Shown: positions 18,719 through 28,397, counted from the stretch's first letter. The stretch: 64,000 bases of DNA from Ruegeria sp. ANG-S4 (GCF_000814005.1 NZ_JWLK01000005.1:744001-808000), one strand, 5' to 3'. The notes: generated by a model not told the origin, from the letters alone. Numbers and translations: made by a program.

Positions 18719-19315
18719 TTATGCGGCGTTCCCGCGCCTGCCGCTGACCAGTCGAACCGGTGTTCCATCCGATAGGTACAGGCGTTCCCATATGATCTGT
18801 CCCGCGCTGATCCGAATCCGGTCGTGTTCCGCCTCGGAGGTCAAAAAAGACTTGGGCGAAGGCGTATGCAGGTCCCACCAACCCTCTTGATCAAGTTCCG
18901 CCTCGGCGCTCTGGATTTCCTCGGTGGCAAATTGCCAAAGCGACACGCCAAGCAATGCGGATTGGCTGGTTTTCCAATCCCGCGCTCTGCTGGACGAATA
19001 GGCCAGACATTTATGGCTGGCTTCCTCAACCAGGTGCAGGCAATCCGCGGAGTTTACAACCAGCCGCTTGAGCGCCGAGTCATCGCATCTTGCCGGGCCC
19101 AAAGCCGAAAAGACCTGTTGTTGCGTATTGGGGCTTGGCGTTTGCGCGCCGCTTTCCCAACGCGAAACTGTCGCCTGATCGACCTGCATCACATGGGCCA
19201 AAGCGGATTGTTTGACCCCAACAGACCGGCGCAGCCGTTTCAAACGCCGACCAAAGGCCGGAAAACCATGCATGTGCAGCTTGATGCTGGCGGCTGGCGG
19301 CGGGTTGGGTTTCAA
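18719..19315 (-). CDS. XRE-family helix-turn-helix transcriptional regulator
   Basis: The protein has 198 residues. Its start is the TTG at 19315, which is preceded by GGAG at a 7-base spacing; an ATG at 19273 lacks any ribosome binding site. The helix-turn-helix reads FGRRLKRLRRSVGVKQSALA followed by HVMQVDQATVSRWESGAQTP, at about residues 20-62. The C-terminal 130 residues could be a ligand-binding region of unknown specificity (including SLWQFATEEIQ and GWWDLHTPSP). The gene begins 51 bases after the ntrX stop, on the same strand, and is followed by the MFS gene, so read-through from ntrYX is possible. Confidence 0.82.
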   Translation of the reverse strand: MKPNPPPAASIKLHMHGFPAFGRRLKRLRRSVGVKQSALAHVMQVDQATVSRWESGAQTPSPNTQQQVFSALGPARCDDSALKRLVVNSADCLHLVEEASHKCLAYSSSRARDWKTSQSALLGVSLWQFATEEIQSAEAELDQEGWWDLHTPSPKSFLTSEAEHDRIRISAGQIIWERLYLSDGTPVRLVSGRRGNAA

Positions 19316-19366
19316 TCGTTTTCTCCAACCGGAGTCATGACAGGATCAGGCGCAGCCCCAACCGCT

Positions 19367-20776
19367 TCATTCGGCAGGTTCCGGTTCGTCAATCTGGGCC
19401 ACACGCGCACCGGATTTGTTCGACGTCACAACGCCCAACGACTTGAGTTTGCGATGCAACGCGCTGCGTTCCATTCCGACAAAGCTGGCCGTCCGACTGA
19501 TGTTGCCGCCAAACCGGTTGATTTGGGTCAGAAGATATTCACGTTCGAATGCCTCGCGGGCCTCTCGCAAGGGCAGCGTCGCCAACGCCCCGGACAACAC
19601 AACGCGACCGGATTCGTCTGATTTCTCTTCGTCGCTGGGCAACTCCCGGGCCTCGACAGGGCCGGTTCCATCGCCAAGGATCAAAACACGCTCAATCAGG
19701 TTTTTGAGCTGCCGAACGTTGCCGGGCCAGGTCATCGTCTGCAACAACGCAACCGCCTCGTCCGACAACTCCCGTATCGGCAAACCCTGGGTTTCGTTGC
19801 ACACTTCAATGAAATGCTGCGCAAGCACCGGAATGTCCTCGCGCCGTTCCTCCAGCGACGGTACCGCAATCGGAACCACGTTCAGGCGGTGATAAAGCTC
19901 TTCGCGGAACCGGTCTGCGGATATTTCCTCTTCTAGGTCCCGGTTCGTCGAGGATATCACCCGCAGGTCCACACGGACCTTGTCGGTTCCACCGACGCGC
20001 TGGAATTGTTGGTCAACCAGAACGCGCAGGATTTTGGACTGTGTGCCCAACGGCATGTCAGCCACTTCATCAAAGTATATGACACCGCCGTGCGCCTCTT
20101 CCAGAAGGCCGGACTCGACGCCGCGTTCTGCGGTTTCGCGACCAAACAGAACCTCTTCCATACGCTCCGGCTCAACCCCGGCGCAATTGACGGTCACGAA
20201 GGGTGCGTTCGCGCGGTTGGAATGTGCATGGATATATCGCGCCGCGATTTCCTTGCCGGATCCTGCTGGCCCGCTGAGCATGACGCGTCCGTTCGACTTG
20301 GTCACTTTGTCCAGTTGGCCTTGCATCGCGCGGAACGACGCCGACTTTCCGATCATATCGGAGTTGCTGACCTCTTTCCTCTTGAGCGATGCGTTCTCGC
20401 GACGCAGCCGAGAGGTTTCCATCGCGCGTCGGATAACGACCATCAATTGATCGATGTTGAAGGGTTTCTCGATAAAATCGTAGGCCCCCTGTTTGATCGC
20501 CGCAACGGCGATTTCGATGTTGCCGTGACCCGAAATGATCACCACCGGCACATCCGGGTTGTCCCGTTTCACCGCTTTCAAGATATCAATTCCATCCATA
20601 CGGCTGTCTTTCAGCCAAATATCCAGAATCAACAGCCCCGGCGGTTCGGAATTGATGGCGGCCATGCAATCGTCCGAATTGCCTGCCAATCGGGTGGAAT
20701 AGCCTTCGTCCTCAAGAATATCGGACACCAGTTCGCGGATATCGCGTTCGTCGTCTACGATCAGAATATCGCTCAT
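19367..20776 (-). CDS. ntrX: nitrogen-assimilation response regulator NtrX (AAA+, no GAFTGA loop)
   Basis: NtrX is the response regulator paired with NtrY. The protein has 469 residues. The receiver domain (1-120) has the acidic pocket VDDERD, the phosphoacceptor Asp in LILDIWLKDS and the conserved Lys in FIEKPF. The AAA+ domain has Walker A GPAGSGKE and Walker B VIYFDEVADMP. Between LFGRE and GLLEEAHGG, where sigma-54 activators carry GAFTGA, only TAERGVES is found, so the sigma-54 contact loop is missing. A Fis-type helix-turn-helix closes the protein (ISRTASFVGMERSALHRKLK). The ATG lies 2 bases after the ntrY stop, so the two are co-translated. In other alphaproteobacteria NtrX controls nitrogen, redox and cell-cycle genes. 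Confidence 0.96.
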   Translation of the reverse strand: MSDILIVDDERDIRELVSDILEDEGYSTRLAGNSDDCMAAINSEPPGLLILDIWLKDSRMDGIDILKAVKRDNPDVPVVIISGHGNIEIAVAAIKQGAYDFIEKPFNIDQLMVVIRRAMETSRLRRENASLKRKEVSNSDMIGKSASFRAMQGQLDKVTKSNGRVMLSGPAGSGKEIAARYIHAHSNRANAPFVTVNCAGVEPERMEEVLFGRETAERGVESGLLEEAHGGVIYFDEVADMPLGTQSKILRVLVDQQFQRVGGTDKVRVDLRVISSTNRDLEEEISADRFREELYHRLNVVPIAVPSLEERREDIPVLAQHFIEVCNETQGLPIRELSDEAVALLQTMTWPGNVRQLKNLIERVLILGDGTGPVEARELPSDEEKSDESGRVVLSGALATLPLREAREAFEREYLLTQINRFGGNISRTASFVGMERSALHRKLKSLGVVTSNKSGARVAQIDEPEPAE

Positions 20777-20778
20777 CT

Positions 20779-23061
20779 TTAGCCTGCTTTCAGTTTGTTC
20801 GTTTTAATTGCCTGTTTGCTTGACGCGGCAGTCGAGGTCGATCCGACCCCGGGCAAACGGATGACAGCCATCGCGCCAAAATGGTCCTGTCCGTCAAAAA
20901 CGGGCGCATCTTCCAGTGTCAGCGCACCGCCATGTTCTTCGATGATTTTTTTGACGATGGGCAAGCCGAGACCCGTCCCTTCGTCGCGTGTCGTCACATA
21001 GGGCTCGAACAGTCGCGCCCGGTCTTCCGGTAGGCCGATACCGTTGTCTGCAATGGTGATAAGCGTTCCAGTCTCATCGCTGGTCACGGCCACTTTGATC
21101 TGCGGTTTCAGGTTTTCCGGAGCGCCTTTTTCCTTCAGTGTTCCAATGGCCTCTCCGGCATTCTTAATCAAATTGGTCAATGCCTGATTCAGCATGGTTG
21201 CATCCACATCCACCGTAACCGGCTGATCCGGAAAGCTCGCGTCAATCTGCACATCCGGCTGTCCGGCCTGCTGCAGCAGAACCGCCTCGCGCACCAGATC
21301 GACGATGTTTTCCTCATGACGTTCTGGCTCGGGCATACGGGCAAATTTTGAGAATTCGTCCACGATCCGGCGCAGGTCATTGGTTTGACGGACGATCACA
21401 TCCGTCATTGATTCAAGGCTGGCACAGTCTTCCTCGTCGAGCTTGCGGGAAAACTTGCGTTTGATGCGTTCGGCGCTCAGTTGGATTGGGGTCAACGGGT
21501 TCTTGATTTCGTGCGCAATACGCCGGGCGACGTCGCCCCAGGCGGCCATACGCTGGGCGCTGACCAGATCGGTGACGTCATCAAAGGCAACCACATAACC
21601 TTCAAGCCCGCCATCCTCGCCCCGACGGGTCGCCATGCGCACAAGCAGGTTTTCGGCCCGGCCCTTGCGCGTCACTTTGATTTCACCTTGAACCGCCTCC
21701 TGCCCGCTTTGCTTGAGGTCTTCGAACAAAGGCAGAAATTCCGGCACGGCGATTCCGATTGCCAATTGGTTTTCGCCCCGCGACCAGTCCAGCAGTCGTT
21801 CTGCCGACCGGTTCACGAATGTGACACAGCCATCAGAGTCAACACCCACAACACCTGACGTCACAGAGCTCAGAACCGAGTCAAAAAGGCGTCGCCGACG
21901 TTCGATCTGACGTGTGTTTTCAAGCAGGGTGTCCCTTTGCCCTTTTAGCTGGCGGGTCATCTGGTTGAAGTACCGGCCTAGCATTGCGATTTCATCATCG
22001 CTGGCCTCTTCGATCACCTGAACGCTCAGATCACCGGCACCCACGCGCTGTGCAGCGGTCGTCAATCGGCCAACGGGGCGTGACAGACGTTCGGCAAACC
22101 ACATGCCCAATGACACCGCCGCGAGAATAAGGATGACCGCAAAGCCCAGATACAACAAACCGAATTCGAACAGGACCCGTCCCCGCTCGCTTTCCAGTTG
22201 GCTGTAAAACTGCGCGGTTTCTTTCGTATCGTCCAGCAAGGTCAGCAATTCGCCATCAACCTCGCGACTGACATAGAGATACCGATCGGCGTATGCCTGC
22301 AAGGGAACCAAAGCGCGAAACTCGCTGTTGTCCCAGTCATCTATGATGGCAAGGCCGCTATCATTGGCTTGCACTATCTGCGCGGGCGTTGGTTCTTCGT
22401 AGTCAAAAAGATAGGAACGATCGCCCCGCGCCCGGATCTCGCCGCTGCTATCAATGACATAAGCCTCACGCAAACCCCGCTGAATAAGCGCCTGACCTTG
22501 CGCCAGAACCTCACGCAATTCCGCATCCGTGATGTAGAAATCCCGTGCGCGCGCGTTGTCCAGAAACCGCGCGAGAATCGACGCGTCCTGAGTCAGGCCT
22601 TGTCTGTGCTCTTGCTCGTAGGCTTCAGCCGCCGTCAGCGACGATCCAACGACTTGTCTGACGCGGTCCGAAAACCACCCCTCGAGACCGATATTCACAG
22701 TCAGACCGGCAAAAATGGCCACAGTGACCGTCGGCACCAGGGCGAGCAGCGTGAAGGCGCCGATCAGACGCAGGTGCAGGCGCGACCCTGCAGATTTCGC
22801 GCGCCGGGCCGCGATCAGGCTGCCCAACTGGCTGAGAACCAACGCAGCCACCACCAGAACGTAAACCAAATCTGCAAGTAGAATCAGGCGCAAGGTCGGT
22901 GCCGTTGCGCCCAAATCAAAAGGTCCGATCACAAGGTAGGTTGCCAGCGTCAGGACAGGTCCAAGAACCACGAGGCCAAGGCTGCCAAAATTGCGCAATC
23001 TCCGTGACTTACGCCACCGATTGATCGATAGGATCGGCCGGTTCTGTGCCCGGGTTGCCAC
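20779..23061 (-). CDS. ntrY: nitrogen regulation sensor histidine kinase NtrY
   Basis: NtrY is the membrane histidine kinase of the NtrY/NtrX pair. The protein has 760 residues. The start is a GTG at 23061 with GAGGG 6 bases before it. The N-terminal part has several membrane helices and a periplasmic or membrane-flanked sensor loop. A further helix near LGFAVILILAAVSLGMW is followed by a HAMP linker. A PAS domain (SGVVGVDSDGCVTFVNRSA), the phosphoacceptor H-box [20 protein letters not shown], and an ATPase domain with ITIADNGIGLPE and GTGLGLPIVKKI follow. The gap to ntrC upstream is 99 bases and contains a hairpin. Confidence 0.97.
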   Translation of the reverse strand: MATRAQNRPILSINRWRKSRRLRNFGSLGLVVLGPVLTLATYLVIGPFDLGATAPTLRLILLADLVYVLVVAALVLSQLGSLIAARRAKSAGSRLHLRLIGAFTLLALVPTVTVAIFAGLTVNIGLEGWFSDRVRQVVGSSLTAAEAYEQEHRQGLTQDASILARFLDNARARDFYITDAELREVLAQGQALIQRGLREAYVIDSSGEIRARGDRSYLFDYEEPTPAQIVQANDSGLAIIDDWDNSEFRALVPLQAYADRYLYVSREVDGELLTLLDDTKETAQFYSQLESERGRVLFEFGLLYLGFAVILILAAVSLGMWFAERLSRPVGRLTTAAQRVGAGDLSVQVIEEASDDEIAMLGRYFNQMTRQLKGQRDTLLENTRQIERRRRLFDSVLSSVTSGVVGVDSDGCVTFVNRSAERLLDWSRGENQLAIGIAVPEFLPLFEDLKQSGQEAVQGEIKVTRKGRAENLLVRMATRRGEDGGLEGYVVAFDDVTDLVSAQRMAAWGDVARRIAHEIKNPLTPIQLSAERIKRKFSRKLDEEDCASLESMTDVIVRQTNDLRRIVDEFSKFARMPEPERHEENIVDLVREAVLLQQAGQPDVQIDASFPDQPVTVDVDATMLNQALTNLIKNAGEAIGTLKEKGAPENLKPQIKVAVTSDETGTLITIADNGIGLPEDRARLFEPYVTTRDEGTGLGLPIVKKIIEEHGGALTLEDAPVFDGQDHFGAMAVIRLPGVGSTSTAASSKQAIKTNKLKAG

Positions 23062-23110
23062 CGTCTGCCCTCATTCTGATGTGCCGCCTGCGCGGCTAAC
23101 CGCCATATGT

Positions 23111-23145
23111 CGTGGTCGTTTCCCGGGAAGTACCCGGATGCCACG
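23111..23145 (-). promoter_or_regulatory. intercistronic hairpin between ntrC and ntrY
   Basis: CCGGG (23123-23127) pairs with CCCGG (23133-23137) around a 5-base loop, and an outer arm CGTGG (23111-23115) pairs with CCACG (23141-23145). There is no T-tract on the minus strand, so it is not a standard terminator. It may be an mRNA stability or processing element that separates ntrBC from ntrYX expression. The pairing is seen in the sequence; the role is inferred. Confidence 0.4.
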
Positions 23146-23160
23146 GTTTGTGTGGCGATA

Positions 23161-24528
23161 TTACATCAGTTTGCGGCGGCGTGTCACCTGAATATCGAGA
23201 TCAGTGATCTTTTTCCGAAGCGTATTCCGGTTAATCCCTAACAAATCAGCACATTTTGCCTGATTGCCGCCGGTCGCTTCCAATGCAATCTCGATCAGGG
23301 GCGCTTCTACCTCGCGCAAGATGCGTTGATACAGCCCCGGAGGCGGCAGAATATTCCCATGCAGATCAAAATACCGGCGCAAGTGGCGCTCTACCGAAGA
23401 CGACAGTTTTTCGCGCTCACCGTCCCCCAGCACGGGTTCAGCTTCGGGCTGCGAGCCCAAGGCCATTTCGACCTCAAGCTTCGATATTTCATCGGCGCGG
23501 CTGGTCAGGCTCAGCCGTCGGACCGCATTTTCGAGCTGCCGCACGTTGCCCGGCCACGAATACCGCCGGACCAGCTCCACCGCGTCGGAACTGAGCCAGC
23601 GTTTTGCACCGCTGTCACGCTCTTCCCGCGCCAGGAAGTGATCGGCCAGCAGGGTTATGTCATCCACCCGTTCGCGCAGCGCGGGCACATGGATCGTTGC
23701 CCCGCAAAGACGATAGTATAGGTCTTGCCGCACGCGCCCGCTCTCCATCGCGTCGGTAAGGTCCGACTGGCTGGTTGCCATGAACCGCGGGGCATGATCG
23801 CCCGGTGTGTCCATCATCCGTACGATTCGGGCCTGAATTTCGTCGTTGATGTCGGATATTTCGTCAATCAACAAGGTCCCTCCGCGCACCCGCGCCATGA
23901 TGCGGGCGGGGCCCTCAAGATCACTCAGGTCCGCTGCGGTCGCTGTCACAAAGGGTAAAGTGCGTCGATCCGAGAAGTCATGAATAGCACGCGCAATCAG
24001 GGACTTACCGGTTCCACTTTCACCCGAGATCATAACTGACAAGTCGGTATTCATCACGCGCGCGACCAGACGATAAAGCGCTTGCATGACCGGCGTTCGA
24101 CCCACCAGCGGCAGTTCGTCAGGGCGATCCCCGCTTTCGGCGATAATCTCGGGCTGGACCCTTTGCTTTTGATCCAACGCGCGCGCAGTGCGCTTCATCA
24201 GGTCCGGCAGGTCAAACGGTTTGGGCAAGTAGTCGTAAGCATCCGCCTCTGCCGCCTGAATGGCTGTCATGATGGTGTTCTGCGCCGAAATCACGATCAC
24301 CGGCAGCCCGGGTCGGTCCTGCGCGATCTTGGGAAGCATCTCCAACCCATTGCCATCCGGCATCACCACATCCGAGATCACGACGTCGCCTTTGCCTTCT
24401 CCGACCCAACGCATCAGGGTTGTCAGAGATGAGGTCGCGTGAACCTTGCACCCCGCCCTAGTCAGGGCCTGCGTCAGAACCGTTCGGATTGTGCGGTCGT
24501 CGTCGGCAACCAGAACTGTGCCATCCAT
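23161..24528 (-). CDS. ntrC: nitrogen response regulator NtrC (AAA+, GAFTGA region deleted)
   Basis: NtrC is the DNA-binding response regulator that NtrB phosphorylates under nitrogen limitation. The protein has 455 residues: a receiver domain (VADDDRT, Asp in [11 protein letters not shown], Lys in YLPKPFD), an AAA+ domain with Walker A GESGTGKS and Walker [11 protein letters not shown], and a C-terminal Fis-like helix-turn-helix ([20 protein letters not shown]). Compared with enteric NtrC about 20 residues are absent between TATAADL and VRGGTLLID, which removes the GAFTGA loop needed to contact sigma-54. Rhodobacter capsulatus NtrC has the same deletion and works with the housekeeping polymerase. 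The ATG overlaps the ntrB stop by one base. Confidence 0.97.
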   Translation of the reverse strand: MDGTVLVADDDRTIRTVLTQALTRAGCKVHATSSLTTLMRWVGEGKGDVVISDVVMPDGNGLEMLPKIAQDRPGLPVIVISAQNTIMTAIQAAEADAYDYLPKPFDLPDLMKRTARALDQKQRVQPEIIAESGDRPDELPLVGRTPVMQALYRLVARVMNTDLSVMISGESGTGKSLIARAIHDFSDRRTLPFVTATAADLSDLEGPARIMARVRGGTLLIDEISDINDEIQARIVRMMDTPGDHAPRFMATSQSDLTDAMESGRVRQDLYYRLCGATIHVPALRERVDDITLLADHFLAREERDSGAKRWLSSDAVELVRRYSWPGNVRQLENAVRRLSLTSRADEISKLEVEMALGSQPEAEPVLGDGEREKLSSSVERHLRRYFDLHGNILPPPGLYQRILREVEAPLIEIALEATGGNQAKCADLLGINRNTLRKKITDLDIQVTRRRKLM

Positions 24529-25610
24529 CAGATGCTCTCCTTGTTTTTGTCTTCCCGGGGCGCACGGCGCAGAGACAGACGGAACACGGTCTTTCCGGGC
24601 ACCGAGTCCGCCGTGATCCAGCCGTCGTGGTCGGACACGATCTTGCTGACCAGCGCCAAACCCAGACCGGTGCCGTTTTCCTTACCCGAAACAAACGGGT
24701 CGAAAATGTCGCTGCGAATCTTTTCGGGCAGTCCCGGACCGTCATCGATGATCTCGATCTGCAACGGCAGCGAATGCCCCGACCCGTCACTGCGACGCAG
24801 GCGGAACGAATGTTCGAAATAGGTCCGCAGTCGAATCGAGCCGCCTTTCGGGTCTGCGGCCTCGGATGCGTTCTTCAACAGGTTCAGGATCACCTGAAGG
24901 AATTGATCCGGGTCACCATATGCCAACGGCAGCGAAGGGTCGTAGTCTTCGATGATGTTCATATGCGCGCCGAAACCCAACAGGGCCGAACGGCGGGCGC
25001 GGTCCAATACGTCGTGGATGTTGACGGGTTTGAAGTCCGGCTGCGACAGGTTGCCGAACTGCTCAACCTGTTCCAGCAACTTCACGATCCGGCGGCTTTC
25101 GGCAACAATAAGGTCTGTTAACTCAAGGTCTTGCGCGGAGATATTCATGCTAAGCAGCTGGGCAGCGCCCGTAATGCCCGCCAGCGGGTTCTTTATCTCG
25201 TGGGCCAGCATTTCCGCCATTCCGATCGCGGATTGCGCGGCGGATTTCACCGTATTTCCACGTGTCATCCGGCTGGCCAGTTCACGCGGTGAGATGATCA
25301 TGATCATCGACCCGGGAAAGCCCAGCAACGGCGCGATCTGCAGCGCGCATTGCAGGGGTGCGCGGTTGCCGGATCCGACATCCACGTCATTTACGAACAG
25401 CGGCGTGCTTTGCTGACGTGCACGCAGGAATGCGGCTTCAAGCGGCGCGTCCACTGCGATCAAGTCCCAAACCGGATGCCCGATAACCGATCTGCGCGAC
25501 GCGTTCAGGAACCCTTCGCCGGCCGAATTCACGTCCGTAATCTTGTCATCGGCATCTATGATGAAAGCCGGAACCGGCAGAGAGGCCCAAATACTGTGAT
25601 CCGAGGTCAC
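24528..25610 (-). CDS. ntrB: nitrogen regulation sensor histidine kinase NtrB (GlnL)
   Basis: NtrB is the cytosolic kinase/phosphatase that sets the phosphorylation state of NtrC, normally under control of the PII protein. The product has 360 residues. An N-terminal PAS domain ([20 protein letters not shown]) is followed by the H-box [19 protein letters not shown] and an ATPase domain with N-box [20 protein letters not shown] and [12 protein letters not shown]. The start is a GTG at 25610 that overlaps the dusB stop (GTGA), so the operon dusB-ntrB-ntrC is translationally coupled. Confidence 0.97.
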   Translation of the reverse strand: MTSDHSIWASLPVPAFIIDADDKITDVNSAGEGFLNASRRSVIGHPVWDLIAVDAPLEAAFLRARQQSTPLFVNDVDVGSGNRAPLQCALQIAPLLGFPGSMIMIISPRELASRMTRGNTVKSAAQSAIGMAEMLAHEIKNPLAGITGAAQLLSMNISAQDLELTDLIVAESRRIVKLLEQVEQFGNLSQPDFKPVNIHDVLDRARRSALLGFGAHMNIIEDYDPSLPLAYGDPDQFLQVILNLLKNASEAADPKGGSIRLRTYFEHSFRLRRSDGSGHSLPLQIEIIDDGPGLPEKIRSDIFDPFVSGKENGTGLGLALVSKIVSDHDGWITADSVPGKTVFRLSLRRAPREDKNKESI

Positions 25611-26590
25611 GCCGCCACCTCGTGCTCAGCCGACAGCGCATCACCCAGCAGACGCAAAACCTCATTTGGGTCGCGCGAGGTCAGAACGGATCGCCGCAGT
25701 GCGGCGGGCGTTCCGGCCTCATCCATATACCAGCCCAGATGCTTGCGCGCGACACGCAGACCCAATTCAACGCCGTAAAACGTCAACATTGCCTGATAGT
25801 GCCCCTGCACCATGTCAACCAGGTCAGACCCGTTCGGAACAATTGGCGCTGGTGCGTCGAAAACCTCGTGGCTGACCTGCGCCAGCATCCACGGTTTTCC
25901 CTGTGCCCCGCGTCCGATCATGACCCCGTCCGCGGCGGATTGTTCCAAGGCGGTTTGCGCGGTCTGCGCGTCCACGATGTCGCCATTCGCGACGACCGGG
26001 ATTGAGACAGACTCCGTTACGGCGCGGATTGCGCGCCAATCGGCGCGGCCCTTGTAGAACTGGCATCGGGTACGCCCGTGGATGGTCACCATTTGAATAC
26101 CGGCATCCTGCGCCCGCTTTGCCACATTCGGCGCATTCAACAGGCTATCGTCCCATCCCAACCGCGTTTTCAGCGTCACGGGGACATCAACTGCCGCAAC
26201 AACTGCTTCAATGAGTGACAAGGCGTGGTCGGGCGTCTTCAGAAGCGCCGATCCCGAATAGCCATTTGTCACCTTCTTGGCCGGACATCCCATATTGATG
26301 TCAATGACCCGAGCCCCACGATCCGCAACCTGCCGCGCGGCTTCGGCCATCCAGTACGCTTCGCGCCCTGCCAACTGAACAGCCGTATTTTCGACGTCTG
26401 CTGACAACTCAGCCCTTTCCCGAACCCCCGGTTTGGCCTGCACCATCTCTTGACTCGCCGCCATTTCGCTCACGACCATGCCTGCGCCAAAGCGCATGAC
26501 GAGGTCGCGAAACGGCCGGTCGGTGATTCCGGCCATGGGTGCCAGAAGCACCGGAGGGGACAGGTCCTTTTCAGCAAGACGCAGGGTCAA
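25607..26590 (-). CDS. dusB: tRNA dihydrouridine synthase DusB (NifR3)
   Basis: This FMN-dependent enzyme reduces specific uridines in the D-loop of tRNA. The family motif APMAGITDRPFRDL opens the barrel, the catalytic Cys lies in INMGCPAKKV, and TIHGRTRCQFYKG and GVMIGRGAQGKPW complete the flavin site. I chose the TTG at 26590, giving 327 residues, because AAGGA lies 9 bases before it and it starts at LTLRLAEKD, just ahead of the barrel. An upstream TTG at 26665 would add 25 residues without a ribosome binding site. The gene leads the nitrogen regulatory operon, as nifR3 does in Rhodobacter and relatives. Confidence 0.96.
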   Translation of the reverse strand: MTLRLAEKDLSPPVLLAPMAGITDRPFRDLVMRFGAGMVVSEMAASQEMVQAKPGVRERAELSADVENTAVQLAGREAYWMAEAARQVADRGARVIDINMGCPAKKVTNGYSGSALLKTPDHALSLIEAVVAAVDVPVTLKTRLGWDDSLLNAPNVAKRAQDAGIQMVTIHGRTRCQFYKGRADWRAIRAVTESVSIPVVANGDIVDAQTAQTALEQSAADGVMIGRGAQGKPWMLAQVSHEVFDAPAPIVPNGSDLVDMVQGHYQAMLTFYGVELGLRVARKHLGWYMDEAGTPAALRRSVLTSRDPNEVLRLLGDALSAEHEVAA

Positions 26591-26633
26591 TGTGCTTAAT
26601 CCTTGGGCAATTGGGGTTGTGATAGCGAAATCG

Positions 26634-26688
26634 AAGCATGTGAACAATAAATCGGCGCACTGCAAGCCCGCAAAATCATCACATGCTT
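26634..26688. promoter_or_regulatory. 10-bp perfect inverted repeat in the dusB/ispDF divergent region
   Basis: AAGCATGTGA (26634-26643) and TCACATGCTT (26679-26688) are exact reverse complements separated by 35 bases. The right arm is followed by ATTTTTT. The element lies 44-98 bases before the dusB start and 85-139 bases before the ispDF start. It could be a paired operator or a hairpin that attenuates ispDF transcription. No regulator can be named. Confidence 0.5.
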
Positions 26689-26772
26689 ATTTTTTAATCA
26701 CTTTACTTCGGGTGATTGCCTCTGCATTCACCGCACCCTAAACAAACCCCAAGACCAAGGGATCAGACTCGT

Positions 26773-27903
26773 ATGACCACCGCCGCCATCATTGTCGCAG
26801 CCGGACGCGGACAACGCGCGGGCGGGGGCGTTCCAAAACAATGGCGAGAACTGGCCGGTCGGCGCGTTGCGGATTGGACAATTGCTCAGTTCAGCGGGCG
26901 TGTGGATCACATCGTTCTGGTGCTGTCAGCTGAAGATGAACACTTCTGGCAGGAATTCAAACAGACCGGTTTTATTCTCGCATTGGGCGGATCAGATCGC
27001 GCGTCATCCGTCAAAAATGGCCTGGACGCCTTGGCCGGAATGAATATCGAACATGTACTGATTCATGACGTGGCCCGCCCCTGTGTTGGCGAACGGGTGA
27101 TCAGCGACGTTCTTACCGCTTTGGAGACGCATGCCGCCGCGGCGCCCGGGCTGGCAATCACGGACGCACTTTGGCGGGGTGATGGCGATATCGTTACCGG
27201 CGTTCAGGATCGCAGCGGTCTGTTTGCAGCGCAAACGCCACAGGGATTTCACTATGATCCCATCGTCGAAGCACATGCCGCCCACCCCGGAGGAGCCGCC
27301 GACGATGTCGAGGTCGCGCGAGCAGCCGGTCTGGACGTCGCCATTGTACCTGGCGACGCAGATAATCTGAAAATAACCCGCCCCGAGGATTTTGCCCGGG
27401 CGGAACAAATCCTGGGACAAACGATGGATGTAAGGCTAGGCAACGGATACGATGTGCACCGTTTCGGAGATGGTGACCATGTTGTTCTGTGTGGTGTTGA
27501 CGTGCCCCATGATCGCGGGCTTCAAGGGCATTCGGATGCCGATGTCGGAATGCATGCCGTGACCGACGCGATCTATGGCGCATTGGCGCAGGGCGATATT
27601 GGACGGCACTTCCCGCCCTCTGACCCGCAGTGGAAAGGCGCGGCCAGCGAGATATTCCTTCGCCACGTCGTCGAACTGGCCGGGCAGATGGGATACCGCA
27701 TTTCAAACATCGACTGCACACTGGTCTGTGAATTCCCCAAGATCGGGCCACATGCCGACGCCATGCGCGCTGAAATGGCGCGGATCATGGACCTGCGCGT
27801 CGATCAGGTCTCGGTCAAGGCGACAACGTCCGAGCGGCTTGGCTTCACCGGCCGCAGCGAAGGCATCGCCGCGCTTGCGACGGCCTGTCTGGTGAAGTCA
27901 TGA
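26773..27903 (+). CDS. ispDF: bifunctional IspD/IspF enzyme of the MEP isoprenoid pathway
   Basis: The protein fuses two enzymes and has 376 residues. Residues 1 to about 217 are IspD, 2-C-methyl-D-erythritol 4-phosphate cytidylyltransferase, with the nucleotide-binding start [14 protein letters not shown] followed by PKQW, and with [10 protein letters not shown]. From about residue 218 the chain is IspF, 2-C-methyl-D-erythritol 2,4-cyclodiphosphate synthase, with the metal ligands in GNGYDVHRF and [16 protein letters not shown]. Such fusions are common in alphaproteobacteria. The ATG at 26773 opens directly at the IspD motif; the preceding open frame is leader. The last four bases overlap pgpA (ATGA). 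Confidence 0.98.
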   Translation: MTTAAIIVAAGRGQRAGGGVPKQWRELAGRRVADWTIAQFSGRVDHIVLVLSAEDEHFWQEFKQTGFILALGGSDRASSVKNGLDALAGMNIEHVLIHDVARPCVGERVISDVLTALETHAAAAPGLAITDALWRGDGDIVTGVQDRSGLFAAQTPQGFHYDPIVEAHAAHPGGAADDVEVARAAGLDVAIVPGDADNLKITRPEDFARAEQILGQTMDVRLGNGYDVHRFGDGDHVVLCGVDVPHDRGLQGHSDADVGMHAVTDAIYGALAQGDIGRHFPPSDPQWKGAASEIFLRHVVELAGQMGYRISNIDCTLVCEFPKIGPHADAMRAEMARIMDLRVDQVSVKATTSERLGFTGRSEGIAALATACLVKS

Positions 27904-28397
27904 TCGCGGCACGCATGGTCGGAACCGTTTGCGGCGTCGGCTATCTGCGCCTTGCCCCCGGCACATGGGGATCGCTGGCCGCGCTGCCGCTGGCTTGGGG
28001 TCTGCATACGTTGGGCGGGTTTCCCCTATTGGTGATTGCCACGCTCGCCGCGTTCTTAGGCGGCCTCTGGGCAACGTGTGTCATGACGGCCGGGCAATCC
28101 GATCACGATCCCTCGGAAATCGTGATTGACGAGGTCGCGGGCCAGTTCATCGCAATCTGGGCGATTTCCTATCCGTCTTGGGCGCATGGCATTGATATCA
28201 CGGCCCTTTGGCCCGGTTGGGTCGCGGCGTTTCTGCTGTTTCGCCTGTTCGACATCACCAAGCCCGGCCCCATCGGCTGGGCCGACCGGCGCGGAGACCC
28301 GATGGGCGTCATGCTGGATGACGTGATCGCAGGTGTCTTCGCCGCAATCGGCGTGCTAATCCTTGCCGGCATCACACATGGAGTGCTGGGCCTGTGA
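27900..28397 (+). CDS. pgpA: phosphatidylglycerophosphatase A
   Basis: PgpA removes the phosphate from phosphatidylglycerophosphate to make phosphatidylglycerol in the inner membrane. The product has 165 residues. The family pattern is clear: [14 protein letters not shown], the acidic active-site motif [12 protein letters not shown], and [16 protein letters not shown] followed by [10 protein letters not shown]. About three to four hydrophobic segments are present. The start overlaps the ispDF stop and the stop overlaps the pncC start, so the three genes form one coupled unit. Confidence 0.96.
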   Translation: MIAARMVGTVCGVGYLRLAPGTWGSLAALPLAWGLHTLGGFPLLVIATLAAFLGGLWATCVMTAGQSDHDPSEIVIDEVAGQFIAIWAISYPSWAHGIDITALWPGWVAAFLLFRLFDITKPGPIGWADRRGDPMGVMLDDVIAGVFAAIGVLILAGITHGVLGL

